Shown one piece after another: positions 42,900 to 52,831 of a stretch of 64,000 nucleotides of DNA. The translations under genes and the position numbers were made by a program. Every line of letters starts with the position of its first letter. Positions within the stretch are counted from its first letter, which is position 1. Source of the DNA: Francisella frigiditurris (GTDB taxonomy: Bacteria > Pseudomonadota > Gammaproteobacteria > Francisellales > Francisellaceae); assembly GCF_001880225.1 (NCBI RefSeq), contig NZ_CP009654.1, forward strand, positions 558,001 to 622,000, written 5' to 3'. The notes beneath the pieces were generated by a model. The model was not told the origin of the DNA. It did no database searches and saw nothing but the letters and a program-made list of their open reading frames with translations.

Positions 42900-43868
42900 G
42901 TGAATTTGATAGATAAACCATCATATGTAAAATATCACGAGAGTGCGACTTTTTACTTTTATTCCGATGATGATTTAAAGTTTGATGTTTTGCTAACTTG
43001 CCCACATTCTGAGCTGGGACGCGATTTTATAGAGTTTGATTATCCTATATTTGCTGAATTAATAAAGCTTGATAAAGTTGCTTTTGAGCAATTTCTAGAA
43101 ATTGAGTGTGATTTTGGTACAAGAGAATTGGCTAAAGAGATAGCTAAATTTCTTTATAATAAATTTAATTTAAAAACTTTAATAATAGAGCCATCTTTTC
43201 CTAGGTCAATATTAGACGCTGGTAGATTATATCCAAACTGTTTGAGAAACGTAATAGATTATAATCAACATCCAAAACTTAAAGCAGAGTTGCTGAAGCT
43301 TTACGATAGATATATGGAGCATCTTTGTCATGCTGTAGCTATAGCAAAAAGCTATAATGCAGTATCTATAGATTTGCATACAATGTCGACATATTCTCCA
43401 AATATTATTCAAGAAAGGTATGCTGAGGCGATCATAGAGACACCTGATAATTTAGAAGAATATATAAGGCTATTTAGAGATAGTCATAAAGAGGGAGAGC
43501 TACGATTAACAGAGCTTTTTACAGGTGATCATCGTAATGGTATTTTTGCAAATCAAGAGCTATTAGATGCTTTAGCGAAGCAATTTCATGATCAAGGTAT
43601 AGAAATCCAGTATGATAAACCATATATACTAGCTGAGCATTTAGTTGCTCATTATTTAGTTTGTGAGCTTGGTACTGTGTGTATAGATCTACCTAAGGAC
43701 TTTTTGTCAAAAAAAGTAACAAGTGACACAGATTATGATTTAGCAAAACTAGAAATAGATGAGATCAAATTAAATCAGATGACAGCTATTTTTTCTAAAG
43801 CTATTTATGACGCCCACATGCAATTAAAAGAAAAAAGAAGAGGTGAGATATGTCTACAACAAAAATAA
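42900..43868 (+). CDS. N-formylglutamate amidohydrolase-like protein
   Basis: This 322-residue cytoplasmic protein shows the FGase superfamily pattern: CPHSELGRDF (His36), DFGTRELA (Asp71), a PRSILDAGRLYPNCLRNVIDYN stretch similar to the family N…D.NR motif, and SIDLHTM (Asp158, His160) as a likely metal/catalytic site. Family enzymes hydrolyse formylated or acylated amino acids, but no histidine-degradation gene is nearby. The start is a GTG with no clear ribosome site. Its end overlaps the ATP-grasp gene by 19 bases, so the two are translationally linked. Substrate unknown. Confidence 0.75.
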   Translation: MNLIDKPSYVKYHESATFYFYSDDDLKFDVLLTCPHSELGRDFIEFDYPIFAELIKLDKVAFEQFLEIECDFGTRELAKEIAKFLYNKFNLKTLIIEPSFPRSILDAGRLYPNCLRNVIDYNQHPKLKAELLKLYDRYMEHLCHAVAIAKSYNAVSIDLHTMSTYSPNIIQERYAEAIIETPDNLEEYIRLFRDSHKEGELRLTELFTGDHRNGIFANQELLDALAKQFHDQGIEIQYDKPYILAEHLVAHYLVCELGTVCIDLPKDFLSKKVTSDTDYDLAKLEIDEIKLNQMTAIFSKAIYDAHMQLKEKRRGEICLQQK

Positions 43869-45130
43869 CAAATACATTATCTGAAAAAATGTGGGGCAAA
43901 AAAGCTATACATATTCCTAATACTACTGATATTTATGGAGCAGATTTGGTTAGCTCATTTGTTAGTAACTATATAACAAGAACACTTTGTTTATTGGCAA
44001 AAGATCATAAGATTGTATTGCCAAGAACTAGCATGAAAGTCGCAGAGCAAATGGTTAAATACTTTAAAGAGATTGGCCTTGGCTATATATCTATGGATAA
44101 TTTCATTTTTATAGAAGATATATTGCAGCATTATAGATTTTCTACTTTAGTAATGAACTATGCTGATCAAATTCCTGAATTCAAAGATAAGGAGTTTGTA
44201 TCTATTGTTCCTTTTACTTCATCTACATCAATAGAGTTAATGGGAATTAGATATGGTAAAGAGTATGGATTAAGCACATCTTTATCTGTTTTCCTTAATG
44301 ATAAATCCTTCTTAAGAAAAATGTTACATGATAGAGGCATATTGGTTCCAAGTACTAATATGGTTTCTACAATTAGTGATGATTATGTAAAAAAATCTCT
44401 TGAGATATATAGAGAGTATGAAAATCATGGTATTTATGAATGTGCAGTTATTATTCCAAGAGCATGTTCCGGATATGGTATTCATAGATTTGAAAGTGAA
44501 AAAGAACTTAAAGAAGTTTTAAAATTGATGAGTAAGGTCGAAGTATTTATGATTGATCCTTGGCTTGATAATTTAGGTTCTCCAGCTTTCCAGATATGTA
44601 TTGCGGATAAGAAAGAAGATGATATTTCTTTGGGATTAAGTGATCAAATGTTAGATGGTCAAACTCACTTGGGAAATAAATATAAGTCAAGGTTTGAAAA
44701 ATACCCATCAGTTCAAAAACTTTGTTCAGAAGTGACAGAAATACTTCGAGAGCACGGTGTAAGAGGTGTTGTTGGAGTTGATTTGCTTATAAGAGAAATT
44801 GCTGGAGAAATTATTCCATATGTTTTAGAGGTAAATGCTCGTCAAACAGGTGCTATATATGCTGGTTTCTTAGCGCATGAATTAAGAGATGGCGAGTATA
44901 AGCCTTGGGTGGGTCATAATAATGTTTTGGTTCCAAAAGGATATACTATAGATGACTATCATGATTATTTGAAATCTAAAGGTATAGCTTATAGTTATGG
45001 TGATAAAGAAGGGGTTATTATTACCTGTATAGGAAATCTAGAAGCTAATAATAAAGTTATGATATTAGTTATAGCAGATTCAGATGAAAGACTATCTGAA
45101 ATTCTTGATATAGCATGTTCTTGTAAATAA
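43850..45130 (+). CDS. ATP-grasp carboxylate-amine ligase of unknown substrate
   Basis: The 426 residues carry an ATP-grasp fold: NDKSFLRKMLHDRGILVPST (about 150-169) opens the domain, VIIPRACSGYGIHRF (200-214) resembles the ATP-binding loop, and GVDLLIREI…YVLEVNARQTG (Asp311, Glu327, Asn329) gives the metal ligands. Such enzymes join a carboxylate to an amine through an acyl phosphate. A gene encoding a putative amidohydrolase overlaps its start. An AAGAGGTGAG site lies upstream of the ATG. No database name is recognised; the product could be a peptide-like or amide metabolite. Confidence 0.75.
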   Translation: MSTTKITNTLSEKMWGKKAIHIPNTTDIYGADLVSSFVSNYITRTLCLLAKDHKIVLPRTSMKVAEQMVKYFKEIGLGYISMDNFIFIEDILQHYRFSTLVMNYADQIPEFKDKEFVSIVPFTSSTSIELMGIRYGKEYGLSTSLSVFLNDKSFLRKMLHDRGILVPSTNMVSTISDDYVKKSLEIYREYENHGIYECAVIIPRACSGYGIHRFESEKELKEVLKLMSKVEVFMIDPWLDNLGSPAFQICIADKKEDDISLGLSDQMLDGQTHLGNKYKSRFEKYPSVQKLCSEVTEILREHGVRGVVGVDLLIREIAGEIIPYVLEVNARQTGAIYAGFLAHELRDGEYKPWVGHNNVLVPKGYTIDDYHDYLKSKGIAYSYGDKEGVIITCIGNLEANNKVMILVIADSDERLSEILDIACSCK

Positions 45131-45154
45131 TTGGATTCTTTAGATAAAAAAGAT

Positions 45155-46438
45155 TTATTTATCTTCTATTTCTTTTGGTATAAATATTGAGATAGGTAAG
45201 CAGATTAATAGAAGAACTAATACCATATTTAGAGCAGTTTGATAACTAGATATAGTATAAACTTCAAGCTTAGTATTTGTGTGAACCATTAAAGTACCAT
45301 AGTGAGTCAATATATATCCAATTAAAGGTAGTAAAAAGACAGGTATAAGGTTGTTAACCATATTTACACCAGCTGTTGCCGAGCCAGCTGTACCTTTCGG
45401 AGATATTGCTTTTGCAATAGCAAAAGTTACTGCTTGAGGACCTGCAACTACACCTAATAGCACATAGAATATAGTGAATGCTTGTATATTTAATGGAAGA
45501 TATACAACTATAGCTAGCAGAGTAAATGATGCCGTGATACTTACAACTAACATAAAACGAAATCTAGTTGTCATAGAAGCTATGATTGCAGCTATTGCAA
45601 ATCCCACAGCAGATCCAATAAATAAGAAACCATTTATAGAAGATGCCCCTGCTTGATCTATCCCGAATTTTGCTTGTATTAGCCCAACACCCCATAAAGA
45701 GCCTAGAACATTTATTGGAATAAACAATATGGCACCTATAATACTAGCTGCCCAAAATTTAGAATTTCCAAAAATCTTAAGTACTTTAAAAATTGTTTCT
45801 TTAAAATTTGCTTCACTTAAGTGTGTAAATTTTTCTACATGTTTTGGGTTGTCTCGTACGAACGTGATAACTAGGACTAATATTCCTATCCCAATATATG
45901 TAAATACAGCATTTCCGGATTTCCAACCAAAATTGTGTACTAAAGAAGATAAGATTGTATCAGTCATAAGACCACCTAGAATTCCTACAACTGTAGTGAA
46001 ACCAATGAATGTTGCAAAGAATCTCTGAGGTAACCACATAGCGGCCATTTTAGCGGCGCCAATGAAACCAAAAGCTGAACCTATTCCCATAAGTATTCTG
46101 CCAAAAAAGGCTACTTCATAGTAATCTGTAGCTGAAAAGAGGTAGTTACCTAGCACACATAATGCTGTTGCAACACTTATAACAACTCTTCTATTATATT
46201 TATCCAATACAACACCAGCTGGAATTTGCATTATTGTATATGAAATAAAATAAGCAGAAGATAAAAAACCAAGGTGGGTATCGTTTATTGAAAAGGCATC
46301 TTTTAAGTTTGTTGCCATAACTCCAGGAGCGGCTCTTATAAAGAAGTCGTAACTATAGCAAAGTGTTGTTACTAGACAAATAACCCATGCTAGAGCCATA
46401 AGTGATTTTGAGTCAGGTAAATGTGATTCTGAATTCAT
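45155..46438 (-). CDS. MFS transporter
   Basis: This membrane protein has about 12 helices. The MFS signature appears as GVVLDKYNRRVV after helix 2, with GRILMGIGSAFGFIGAAKM in helix 4. I take ATG 46438 (MNSESHLPDS…); the frame extends to a TTG at 46450. It resembles the MFS group of Francisella proteins linked to metabolite exchange, but is clearly different from the 14832/18152 pair. The substrate is not predictable. It converges on the ATP-grasp gene and follows acrB in the same direction. Confidence 0.8.
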   Translation of the reverse strand: MNSESHLPDSKSLMALAWVICLVTTLCYSYDFFIRAAPGVMATNLKDAFSINDTHLGFLSSAYFISYTIMQIPAGVVLDKYNRRVVISVATALCVLGNYLFSATDYYEVAFFGRILMGIGSAFGFIGAAKMAAMWLPQRFFATFIGFTTVVGILGGLMTDTILSSLVHNFGWKSGNAVFTYIGIGILVLVITFVRDNPKHVEKFTHLSEANFKETIFKVLKIFGNSKFWAASIIGAILFIPINVLGSLWGVGLIQAKFGIDQAGASSINGFLFIGSAVGFAIAAIIASMTTRFRFMLVVSITASFTLLAIVVYLPLNIQAFTIFYVLLGVVAGPQAVTFAIAKAISPKGTAGSATAGVNMVNNLIPVFLLPLIGYILTHYGTLMVHTNTKLEVYTISSYQTALNMVLVLLLICLPISIFIPKEIEDK

Positions 46439-46504
46439 AGTAATATACAAAATTATTTATGATAATTTCAATATATAGCATCTTATAAAAGAAGTAAATG
46501 AGGA

Positions 46505-49500
46505 TTAGTGATCAGATTGTTGTAAAGTTTCTATTATTTCATCTTCCTTTTTTTCTCTCTCTAGGAATTTAGATTTATCTTCAGCAACGTACATATATAC
46601 AACTGGTAAAACAAATAGAGAGAATATAGCACCTACTACTAATCCACTTGATATAACGACCCCAATACAGTTTCTACTTACAGCACCAGCACCAGATGAG
46701 AATACTAGAGGTATTACACCAACAACCATTGCTGAAACTGTCATTAGAATGGGTCTTAATCTTTGAGAAGATGATTTTACTATGGCATCGTACTTGTTTA
46801 ATTTCTCAACTTTTTGCAAGTGGTTTGCAAATTCAACAACCATAATACCTTGTTTAGATATTAATCCTATTAGTGTAACTAGTCCTAATTGAGTATAAAT
46901 ATTCAGGGAAGCCCATGATGCTCCAAGATATTGACCTAAGAACAGTGGTAGTAGAGCTCCTGATATAGCCATAGGAATTGTCACTAGAATAACTAAAGAA
47001 TCTCTAAAACTTTCAAACTGTGCGGAAAGAGCTAAAAAAATAAGGATAATGGCAAAAGCAAAAGCAATCATCATTGTATTACCGTTTTCTATATATTGTC
47101 TAACAGAGCCAGAGTAGTTATATGAAAATCCATTTGGAAGTTCTGCTTTTGATAACTCTTCCATATAGTCTACTGCTTGACCCTGAGTGACTCCTGGCGC
47201 CATAACTGCTGAAATAGTAGCTGAGTTTAACTGTTGGAAAGTATTTAATGTAAGTGGTTGCCCTTTCGTTTTAAACTGAACCAAAGCAGATATTGGAATT
47301 TGAGAGTTAAACATATTTTCTATAGGAGTTTTTATGTCTAAATAAATGCTTCCCAGTTGCTCTTGTGTGAGCATATCCATTCTAGGGAGTTGAGGAATAA
47401 CCTGGAAACTATATCCTAGACGGAAGAAATAGTTAATGTATCCTCCAGCGTAGCTATATTGCAATACGCTAGAAATATCTTTCATCGAGAGCCCTAAGTT
47501 TCCTGCTTTTTCTCTATCAATCTTGATATCAGTAACAGGATTGTCAAACTTAAGATCACTTTGGGCAAAAACGAATAAACCACTTTTCATCATTTTAGCG
47601 ATGAAATCATTGGCAATGTCATAAATCGCCTCATAATCAGTAACTCCTTGAATAACAAATGTCATAGGAGCTCCTCTAGGGATACCTGGTAAGGAAGGTG
47701 TTTGATATGTGTAGGTCTGTATTCCTGCAATGTTTGTTACTTCAGATTGTATTTTTTGAGCAGCTCGGGGTTGCAGAATTGTTCTCTCATCCCAAGGTTT
47801 CATAATAAATCCACCAAATATCACGTTTGAACCCATTACACCATTTAAAATGAATGTGTTCTGCTCTCCTTCAATATTGGTTAATATTTTAGCTAAAGGA
47901 TTACTAAAAGTATTTAAGTAGTTTATGTTAGCAGAAGATGGAGCAGATCCCATTATCGCTATAAAGCCTTGGTCTTCTATTGGGGCAAGTTCAGATTTAA
48001 TGTCTCGCATCATAAAGAAGCAACTTGCTGTCACAATTAGACCGACTATCGCAATAGATGGCTTAACTTCTAGTACGAATTTTAGAATGCTAGTGTATTT
48101 GGCAGTTAGCTTAGTAAAAAAACTATCTATATAATGTACTAATTTGGAATCAAGCATTTCTCTATTTAATACTCTTGAACAGAGCATTGGAGAAAGTGTA
48201 TATGCAACTATACCTGATATTAATACAGCTCCAGCTAGTGAGTATGCAAACTCGGTAAATAATGCTCCTGTAAATCCTGTCATCATACCAATAGGTGCAT
48301 ATACTACTACTAAGGTTAGTGTCATTAATACAACTGGATTAGCTATTTCTCTAGCTCCTTTAATAGCGGCAGGGAATGGTTCCATTCCTTCTTCTATATG
48401 ACGATAAATATTTTCTAATACAACAATAGCATCATCTACAACCAGACCAATAGCCAAAATCATAGCTAATAGAGTTAAGAGGTTTACTGAAAATCCCATT
48501 ACCTTCATTAGGAAAAATGAGCCTATGATAGATAGCGGAATAGCAATAATAGGAACAACTACTGCTCTAAAAGATCCTAAGAACAGGAACATAACAATAG
48601 AAACAATAATCACTGCTTCAAATAGAGTATGTAAAACCTCTTCGATAGAACTTTCAATATATAATGTACTATTGAATGCTACATCAACATTTAGTCCATT
48701 TGGAAGTCCTTCTTTAATAGATGGGAGTTCGTCTAAAAGAGCAGCTACAACAGTAAGAGGGTTCGCATCAGGAGATACAACAGCACCAGCTAGAACAGCT
48801 GTTTTACCATCAAATTTTACTGATGAGTCATAAGTTTGTGCGCCCAATTCTACTCTAGCTACATCTTTTAGCCTTATTATTTGTGTCTCAGATTTCTTAA
48901 CTATTAGGTTTCTATAATCTTGAGCTGTAGACATACTAGTTTCAGGATTAAGAACATAGTTAAGATATGGGCCTTGTATAGCGCCTCCAGCAGCTATTAA
49001 GCTGTTTGATCCAATACTGTCAGCAAGCTCCGTAGCTGTTATACCATATTCAGCCATTTTCTCTTTATTAGGATAGATTCTCATGGCATAAGGCTTATTT
49101 CCCCAAACACTAACCTTAGATAAACCACCTTTAGCTAATAGCCTAGGTGTTAACTCAGAGTTTATATATGCTGTGATATCTGGAGGAGTCATGACATCAC
49201 TTGTAAAAGCAAAAATTAGAGAAGGGAAGTCATCTGCTGGGTTAACCTGTATAGATGGAGAATAAGCATCTTTAGGTAATCTATTTATAACAGCATTAAC
49301 ATATTGTACTACTTCAGATAGAACGTCATTTGTGTTATACCCAAGTTTTACATAAACATTTATAGTACTTGTTCCTAATGCTGACGAAGAAGTCATGTAA
49401 TCAATACCTTTTGCAGCACCAACAGAGTTTTCAATTGGTCTGGTAACAAAAGCTTGAATGTTTGCTGGACTAGCGCCAGGATAATTTGTTGTAACAGTTA

Positions 49501-49669
49501 TTGTTGCACTATCAATGTAAGGATATTGTCTAATCTGTAATGTGAAAAAGGATCCTATCCCTATTACTATTATCATAAAGCTTATAGAAAGGGATAAAAC
49601 GGGTCTTCTTATGAAAGTGTCTATAAAATGCTTTTTAATAAAATTAGTTTTTGGAGCTTCTGTTTCCAC
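46505..49669 (-). CDS. acrB: RND multidrug efflux transporter, AcrB type
   Basis: The inner-membrane proton-driven pump exports drugs and lipophilic toxins through a tripartite complex. The 1054 residues match HAE1-RND pumps: an N-terminal TM helix, two large periplasmic porter loops, and TM4 GLVVDDAIVVLENI with the paired proton-relay Asp. GTG 49669 overlaps the TAG of acrA, with GGAGA upstream, so the two are coupled. The outer-membrane partner (TolC-like) is not encoded here. Confidence 0.93.
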   Translation of the reverse strand: METEAPKTNFIKKHFIDTFIRRPVLSLSISFMIIVIGIGSFFTLQIRQYPYIDSATITVTTNYPGASPANIQAFVTRPIENSVGAAKGIDYMTSSSALGTSTINVYVKLGYNTNDVLSEVVQYVNAVINRLPKDAYSPSIQVNPADDFPSLIFAFTSDVMTPPDITAYINSELTPRLLAKGGLSKVSVWGNKPYAMRIYPNKEKMAEYGITATELADSIGSNSLIAAGGAIQGPYLNYVLNPETSMSTAQDYRNLIVKKSETQIIRLKDVARVELGAQTYDSSVKFDGKTAVLAGAVVSPDANPLTVVAALLDELPSIKEGLPNGLNVDVAFNSTLYIESSIEEVLHTLFEAVIIVSIVMFLFLGSFRAVVVPIIAIPLSIIGSFFLMKVMGFSVNLLTLLAMILAIGLVVDDAIVVLENIYRHIEEGMEPFPAAIKGAREIANPVVLMTLTLVVVYAPIGMMTGFTGALFTEFAYSLAGAVLISGIVAYTLSPMLCSRVLNREMLDSKLVHYIDSFFTKLTAKYTSILKFVLEVKPSIAIVGLIVTASCFFMMRDIKSELAPIEDQGFIAIMGSAPSSANINYLNTFSNPLAKILTNIEGEQNTFILNGVMGSNVIFGGFIMKPWDERTILQPRAAQKIQSEVTNIAGIQTYTYQTPSLPGIPRGAPMTFVIQGVTDYEAIYDIANDFIAKMMKSGLFVFAQSDLKFDNPVTDIKIDREKAGNLGLSMKDISSVLQYSYAGGYINYFFRLGYSFQVIPQLPRMDMLTQEQLGSIYLDIKTPIENMFNSQIPISALVQFKTKGQPLTLNTFQQLNSATISAVMAPGVTQGQAVDYMEELSKAELPNGFSYNYSGSVRQYIENGNTMMIAFAFAIILIFLALSAQFESFRDSLVILVTIPMAISGALLPLFLGQYLGASWASLNIYTQLGLVTLIGLISKQGIMVVEFANHLQKVEKLNKYDAIVKSSSQRLRPILMTVSAMVVGVIPLVFSSGAGAVSRNCIGVVISSGLVVGAIFSLFVLPVVYMYVAEDKSKFLEREKKEDEIIETLQQSDH

Positions 49670-51075
49670 TATTGAATATCTCCATTATAGATGTCATTGC
49701 TTAGTTCTACAGAGTTATTTACGATAACTTTTGCACCTTTTCTTATTTTGTTTTGACCAGATGTTACTATTGTTTCCCCTGCTTTTACTCCAGATACTAG
49801 TGCAAGATTATCTTTAGTTTCTAAAACTTCTATGTTGTCCTGACCAACTTTGTATAGAGTATCTTCAGTTTGTACCGTTTTCATGCCTCCATCTGCTGTA
49901 GATGTATAAGATGCTTTTGTAGGTTTCCCGTCATCATCAGTAATTGTTTTTAAAGTGTAAACAGATTCGCCATAAAGGTTGTAATTTATAGCATTTCTCG
50001 GGATAACTATAGCATTTTTTTCTATTGGTAGGTTTATATGAACAGTTACAAACATACCTGGTAATATTCGGTGATCTTTATTTTTATAAATTGCTTGAGC
50101 CATAATAGATCTATTTGAACTATTAATAAAAGAGTTCACAGCAGTTATTTTTGCTTCAAAAGTTTCATTTTGGAATGTGTCAGAATAAAAACTTATAATG
50201 TCGCCAACCTTAATTAAATTAACCTTGTTTTGAGGGATTGGGAATGTTATAAAGATAGGAGATATAGTGGTAAGCGTTGCAGCATTATCACCATTATTAA
50301 AATATTGCCCTAAGTTTATGTTTCTTATACCAATTCTTCCATCAAAAGGAGCTCTTATGACTTTAAATGCAATTTGTGATCTTATGTTGTCAACTTGAGC
50401 TTTTGCTGAAAGGTAATCAGCATTTGCTTTATCTGCTGATTCTTTAGAGGTTGCACGTTGGGCAACAAGTTGCTTATATCTTTCATCTGTGATTTTAGCT
50501 AATTTTAGATTTGCTTGAGCTTCTTCTAAGCTTGCTTCTAATTGACTAGTATCAAGTTTAAAGAGTAGATCACCTTTTTTAACTTCTTGCCCACTTTTGA
50601 AAGCAATTTCGCTGATTATACCGCCAGACTGAGAGGAGATGGCAGTTGATTGAATGGCCTGAGCCTCACCAATTGTATTTATAATTGGTTGCCAATCTTG
50701 CTCTTTTACTAAAACTGAAGTAACTGCCGTAGGCTGAGGCACATAAGAGGCCATGCCTTGTTGTATCATTGATTTTACTAATTGTGAAAATCCAAAAACC
50801 AAACCAAACATTATAGCTGTAGTTACAGCAATTGTTATTCCAGCAGCTTGTCGATTATTCTTTAGTTTTAAAAATTGTCTTTTAACAAAATTAATTTTTT
50901 GGATGAAGTAAATTAGAGCGACAGTTAAGCCCAGAGAGCCTAAGAAGTACCAAGCTATAAATAGTACTGCAATTACAAAAGAAACATAATATATTTTTTT
51001 GGATTTAATTTTTTCGTAGAATTTATTCCATTTATCTTTAATTTTGTATAAAAAAGCTTTTGTTTTCTCAGACAT
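49669..51075 (-). CDS. acrA: RND periplasmic adaptor (membrane fusion protein), AcrA type
   Basis: AcrA bridges AcrB and the outer-membrane channel. The HlyD-type core starts around residue 115, with the lipoyl half motif IISEIAFKSGQEVKKGDLLFKLD, a coiled-coil hairpin (about 170-230), VIRAPFDGRIG and the beta-barrel ILPGMFVTVHI. At 468 residues it is longer than usual because of a multi-spanning N-terminus: hydrophobic segments at about 29-59 and 78-98, instead of a single lipoprotein or helix anchor. It starts on the base after dsbB ends. Confidence 0.92.
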   Translation of the reverse strand: MSEKTKAFLYKIKDKWNKFYEKIKSKKIYYVSFVIAVLFIAWYFLGSLGLTVALIYFIQKINFVKRQFLKLKNNRQAAGITIAVTTAIMFGLVFGFSQLVKSMIQQGMASYVPQPTAVTSVLVKEQDWQPIINTIGEAQAIQSTAISSQSGGIISEIAFKSGQEVKKGDLLFKLDTSQLEASLEEAQANLKLAKITDERYKQLVAQRATSKESADKANADYLSAKAQVDNIRSQIAFKVIRAPFDGRIGIRNINLGQYFNNGDNAATLTTISPIFITFPIPQNKVNLIKVGDIISFYSDTFQNETFEAKITAVNSFINSSNRSIMAQAIYKNKDHRILPGMFVTVHINLPIEKNAIVIPRNAINYNLYGESVYTLKTITDDDGKPTKASYTSTADGGMKTVQTEDTLYKVGQDNIEVLETKDNLALVSGVKAGETIVTSGQNKIRKGAKVIVNNSVELSNDIYNGDIQ

Positions 51076-51606
51076 CTATGATTCCTTCGAATTAGTAAAT
51101 ATTTTTCTTAAAAATGAGACTATATTTAAGCAAGTAATTAATATAAATATAATTAAACTATAGGAAGCTAAAGATAGCCCAGGAATTTCTTTCAAAGTTG
51201 CTGAACAACTACTTGTTGATCCTGATACGGACGTTACAGCGCTTATAATGAAAGAGTTAGTTACTGTATCACAGGCAGCAATTTTTTTAGATGGGGAAAA
51301 GTATTGTAGGTATACTTGAGCACCAGAGAAATATATCCCTAAAATAGCTAAAAAAAGTATTATGGCTAGAGTTATAAACCAGTATTTTTTGAATTTAAAT
51401 AGCCCGACAATGCTTAGTACAAGAATACCAATTAAGCACAATTGTTGTAATATGCATAATGGACAAGGGGTTAAATTTAATGTGAGTGCAAGGCATATAA
51501 TTATTAGCTCAACAAAAGTGCATATTATTATGTTTGTCAGAAAAGGCTTATCTAAAAAAATTCTCATATATTTGATAACTCTTATAAGGTATGTTTGCTC
51601 AAACAT
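51076..51606 (-). CDS. dsbB: Disulfide bond formation protein DsbB-like
   Basis: DsbB reoxidises DsbA in the periplasm and passes electrons to quinone. This 176-residue protein has four membrane helices. The first cysteine pair is Cys48-Cys51 in PCPLC, and the second periplasmic pair is probably Cys112 and Cys134. ATG 51606 is used; the in-frame ATG at 51567 (MRIFLDKPF…), with AAGAG upstream, is a plausible alternative that would put the CPLC pair at 35-38. It lies between cca and acrA on the same strand. Confidence 0.88.
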   Translation of the reverse strand: MFEQTYLIRVIKYMRIFLDKPFLTNIIICTFVELIIICLALTLNLTPCPLCILQQLCLIGILVLSIVGLFKFKKYWFITLAIILFLAILGIYFSGAQVYLQYFSPSKKIAACDTVTNSFIISAVTSVSGSTSSCSATLKEIPGLSLASYSLIIFILITCLNIVSFLRKIFTNSKES

Positions 51607-51625
51607 TTAGTAGTTTGTGATTGTA

Positions 51626-52726
51626 TCATAATTTAAAATGTTTTTTTATAATATTCAGCTGCAGGGTTTTAGCTAGTTTCTTTTTGTCTGTAGAGGAGGC
51701 TTTTGAGAAAGCGTTATTATAATTTAATTTTAGTAATTTAGAAACGGTTTCAAAAGTGGAGTCTATTTTTTCTTCCAAATTATTTAAGTTTATGAGTTCT
51801 TTTAATTTGTTCATAACGATTTTAATTTTTTGTAAAAGAATGTTGTCTCTTAATACGTTTGATTGTTTTATTAGGAGAAGTATTTCATCATGGTTTGTCA
51901 CTTTACTTATTTGAAATAAACAACAAGTGGCATTAATAATTTTTGAATGTTTATTGTTTAAATAAAGTTCAGTTTTTAATTTATCTATTTGATCCGGTGT
52001 AAAAGCAAAAAAAGTTAAAGCGATTTTAATTTCTATACTGCTTTGTTCATATGTGCTAGATATGAAAAAGCTTTTCTTTGGTAATTTGGAGAAATGTTGC
52101 TTAATGTGTGGAAAAAGAATTTCTAAACTATTTAGGTTTTTAAGAGTATTAAAAAATATTTTAGGATTTTTTAAAGATTTTATGAATTCGATGTTTATCC
52201 TTTCCCTTTTTAGATCAGTAAGCTCTCCAGAATTAGCTATTTTTATACAAAGCTCTTTAGTCTCTTTAGCAATCTTAAAGTTGAAGTCTGATAATTGGGC
52301 TTTAAATCTTGCTATTCTTATGACTCTTAAGGGATCTTCTGTGAATGCTAAACTAGTGTGACGTAAAATCTTTTTTTTTATATCAAGCATTCCATTTAAA
52401 GGATCAATTATTTCTCCTTTTTCAGTCATGGCAATGGAGTTAATAGTTAAGTCACGCCTTAGTAAGTCATCTTTTAGAGTTACGCTTTTGTCAAAGATTG
52501 TTTCAAATCCACAGTAACCTTTTCCTATTTTTTTCTCTTTTCTAGCTAAAGCATATTCTTCTTTAGTATTTGGATTAATAAAAACAGGAAAGTTTGAGCC
52601 GACCTTTTTGTATCCTAAAGTAAGCATTTTTTCTTCATTTGCTCCAATTACAACCCAGTCTTTGTCTTTTGGAGTTATGCCTAGAAGAATATCTCTAACT
52701 GCCCCGCCAACTAAGTAGATTTTCAT
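51626..52726 (-). CDS. cca: tRNA nucleotidyltransferase (CCA-adding enzyme)
   Basis: Cca builds or repairs the 3' CCA end of tRNAs. The head domain shows VGGAVRD and PKDKDWVVIGA, with Asp21 and Asp23 as the metal ligands, followed by the LLRRDLTINSIAM motif. The 366 residues are about 45 shorter than E. coli Cca, and I see no HD-type phosphohydrolase signature at the C-terminus, so the enzyme may lack repair-phosphatase activity. The tRNA genes seen here encode CCA. It is the first gene of cca-dsbB-acrA-acrB, divergent from msbA. Confidence 0.92.
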   Translation of the reverse strand: MKIYLVGGAVRDILLGITPKDKDWVVIGANEEKMLTLGYKKVGSNFPVFINPNTKEEYALARKEKKIGKGYCGFETIFDKSVTLKDDLLRRDLTINSIAMTEKGEIIDPLNGMLDIKKKILRHTSLAFTEDPLRVIRIARFKAQLSDFNFKIAKETKELCIKIANSGELTDLKRERINIEFIKSLKNPKIFFNTLKNLNSLEILFPHIKQHFSKLPKKSFFISSTYEQSSIEIKIALTFFAFTPDQIDKLKTELYLNNKHSKIINATCCLFQISKVTNHDEILLLIKQSNVLRDNILLQKIKIVMNKLKELINLNNLEEKIDSTFETVSKLLKLNYNNAFSKASSTDKKKLAKTLQLNIIKKHFKL

Positions 52727-52759
52727 GTGAATAAAAGATATGAAATGACTTTCTTAAAC

Positions 52760-52787
52760 TTTATGTTAGCATAAAAAAGTGTATAAT
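52760..52787 (+). promoter_or_regulatory. Possible promoter for msbA-lpxK
   Basis: A perfect TATAAT (52782-52787) lies 44 bases before the msbA ATG. The best -35 is a poor TTTATG (52760-52765) at 16-base spacing. The -10 box is good; the complete promoter call is weak. Confidence 0.4.
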
Positions 52788-52831
52788 TAATTCTAGTTGT
52801 GTTTTTATAATAGGTCTACTTTTTTACAAAT

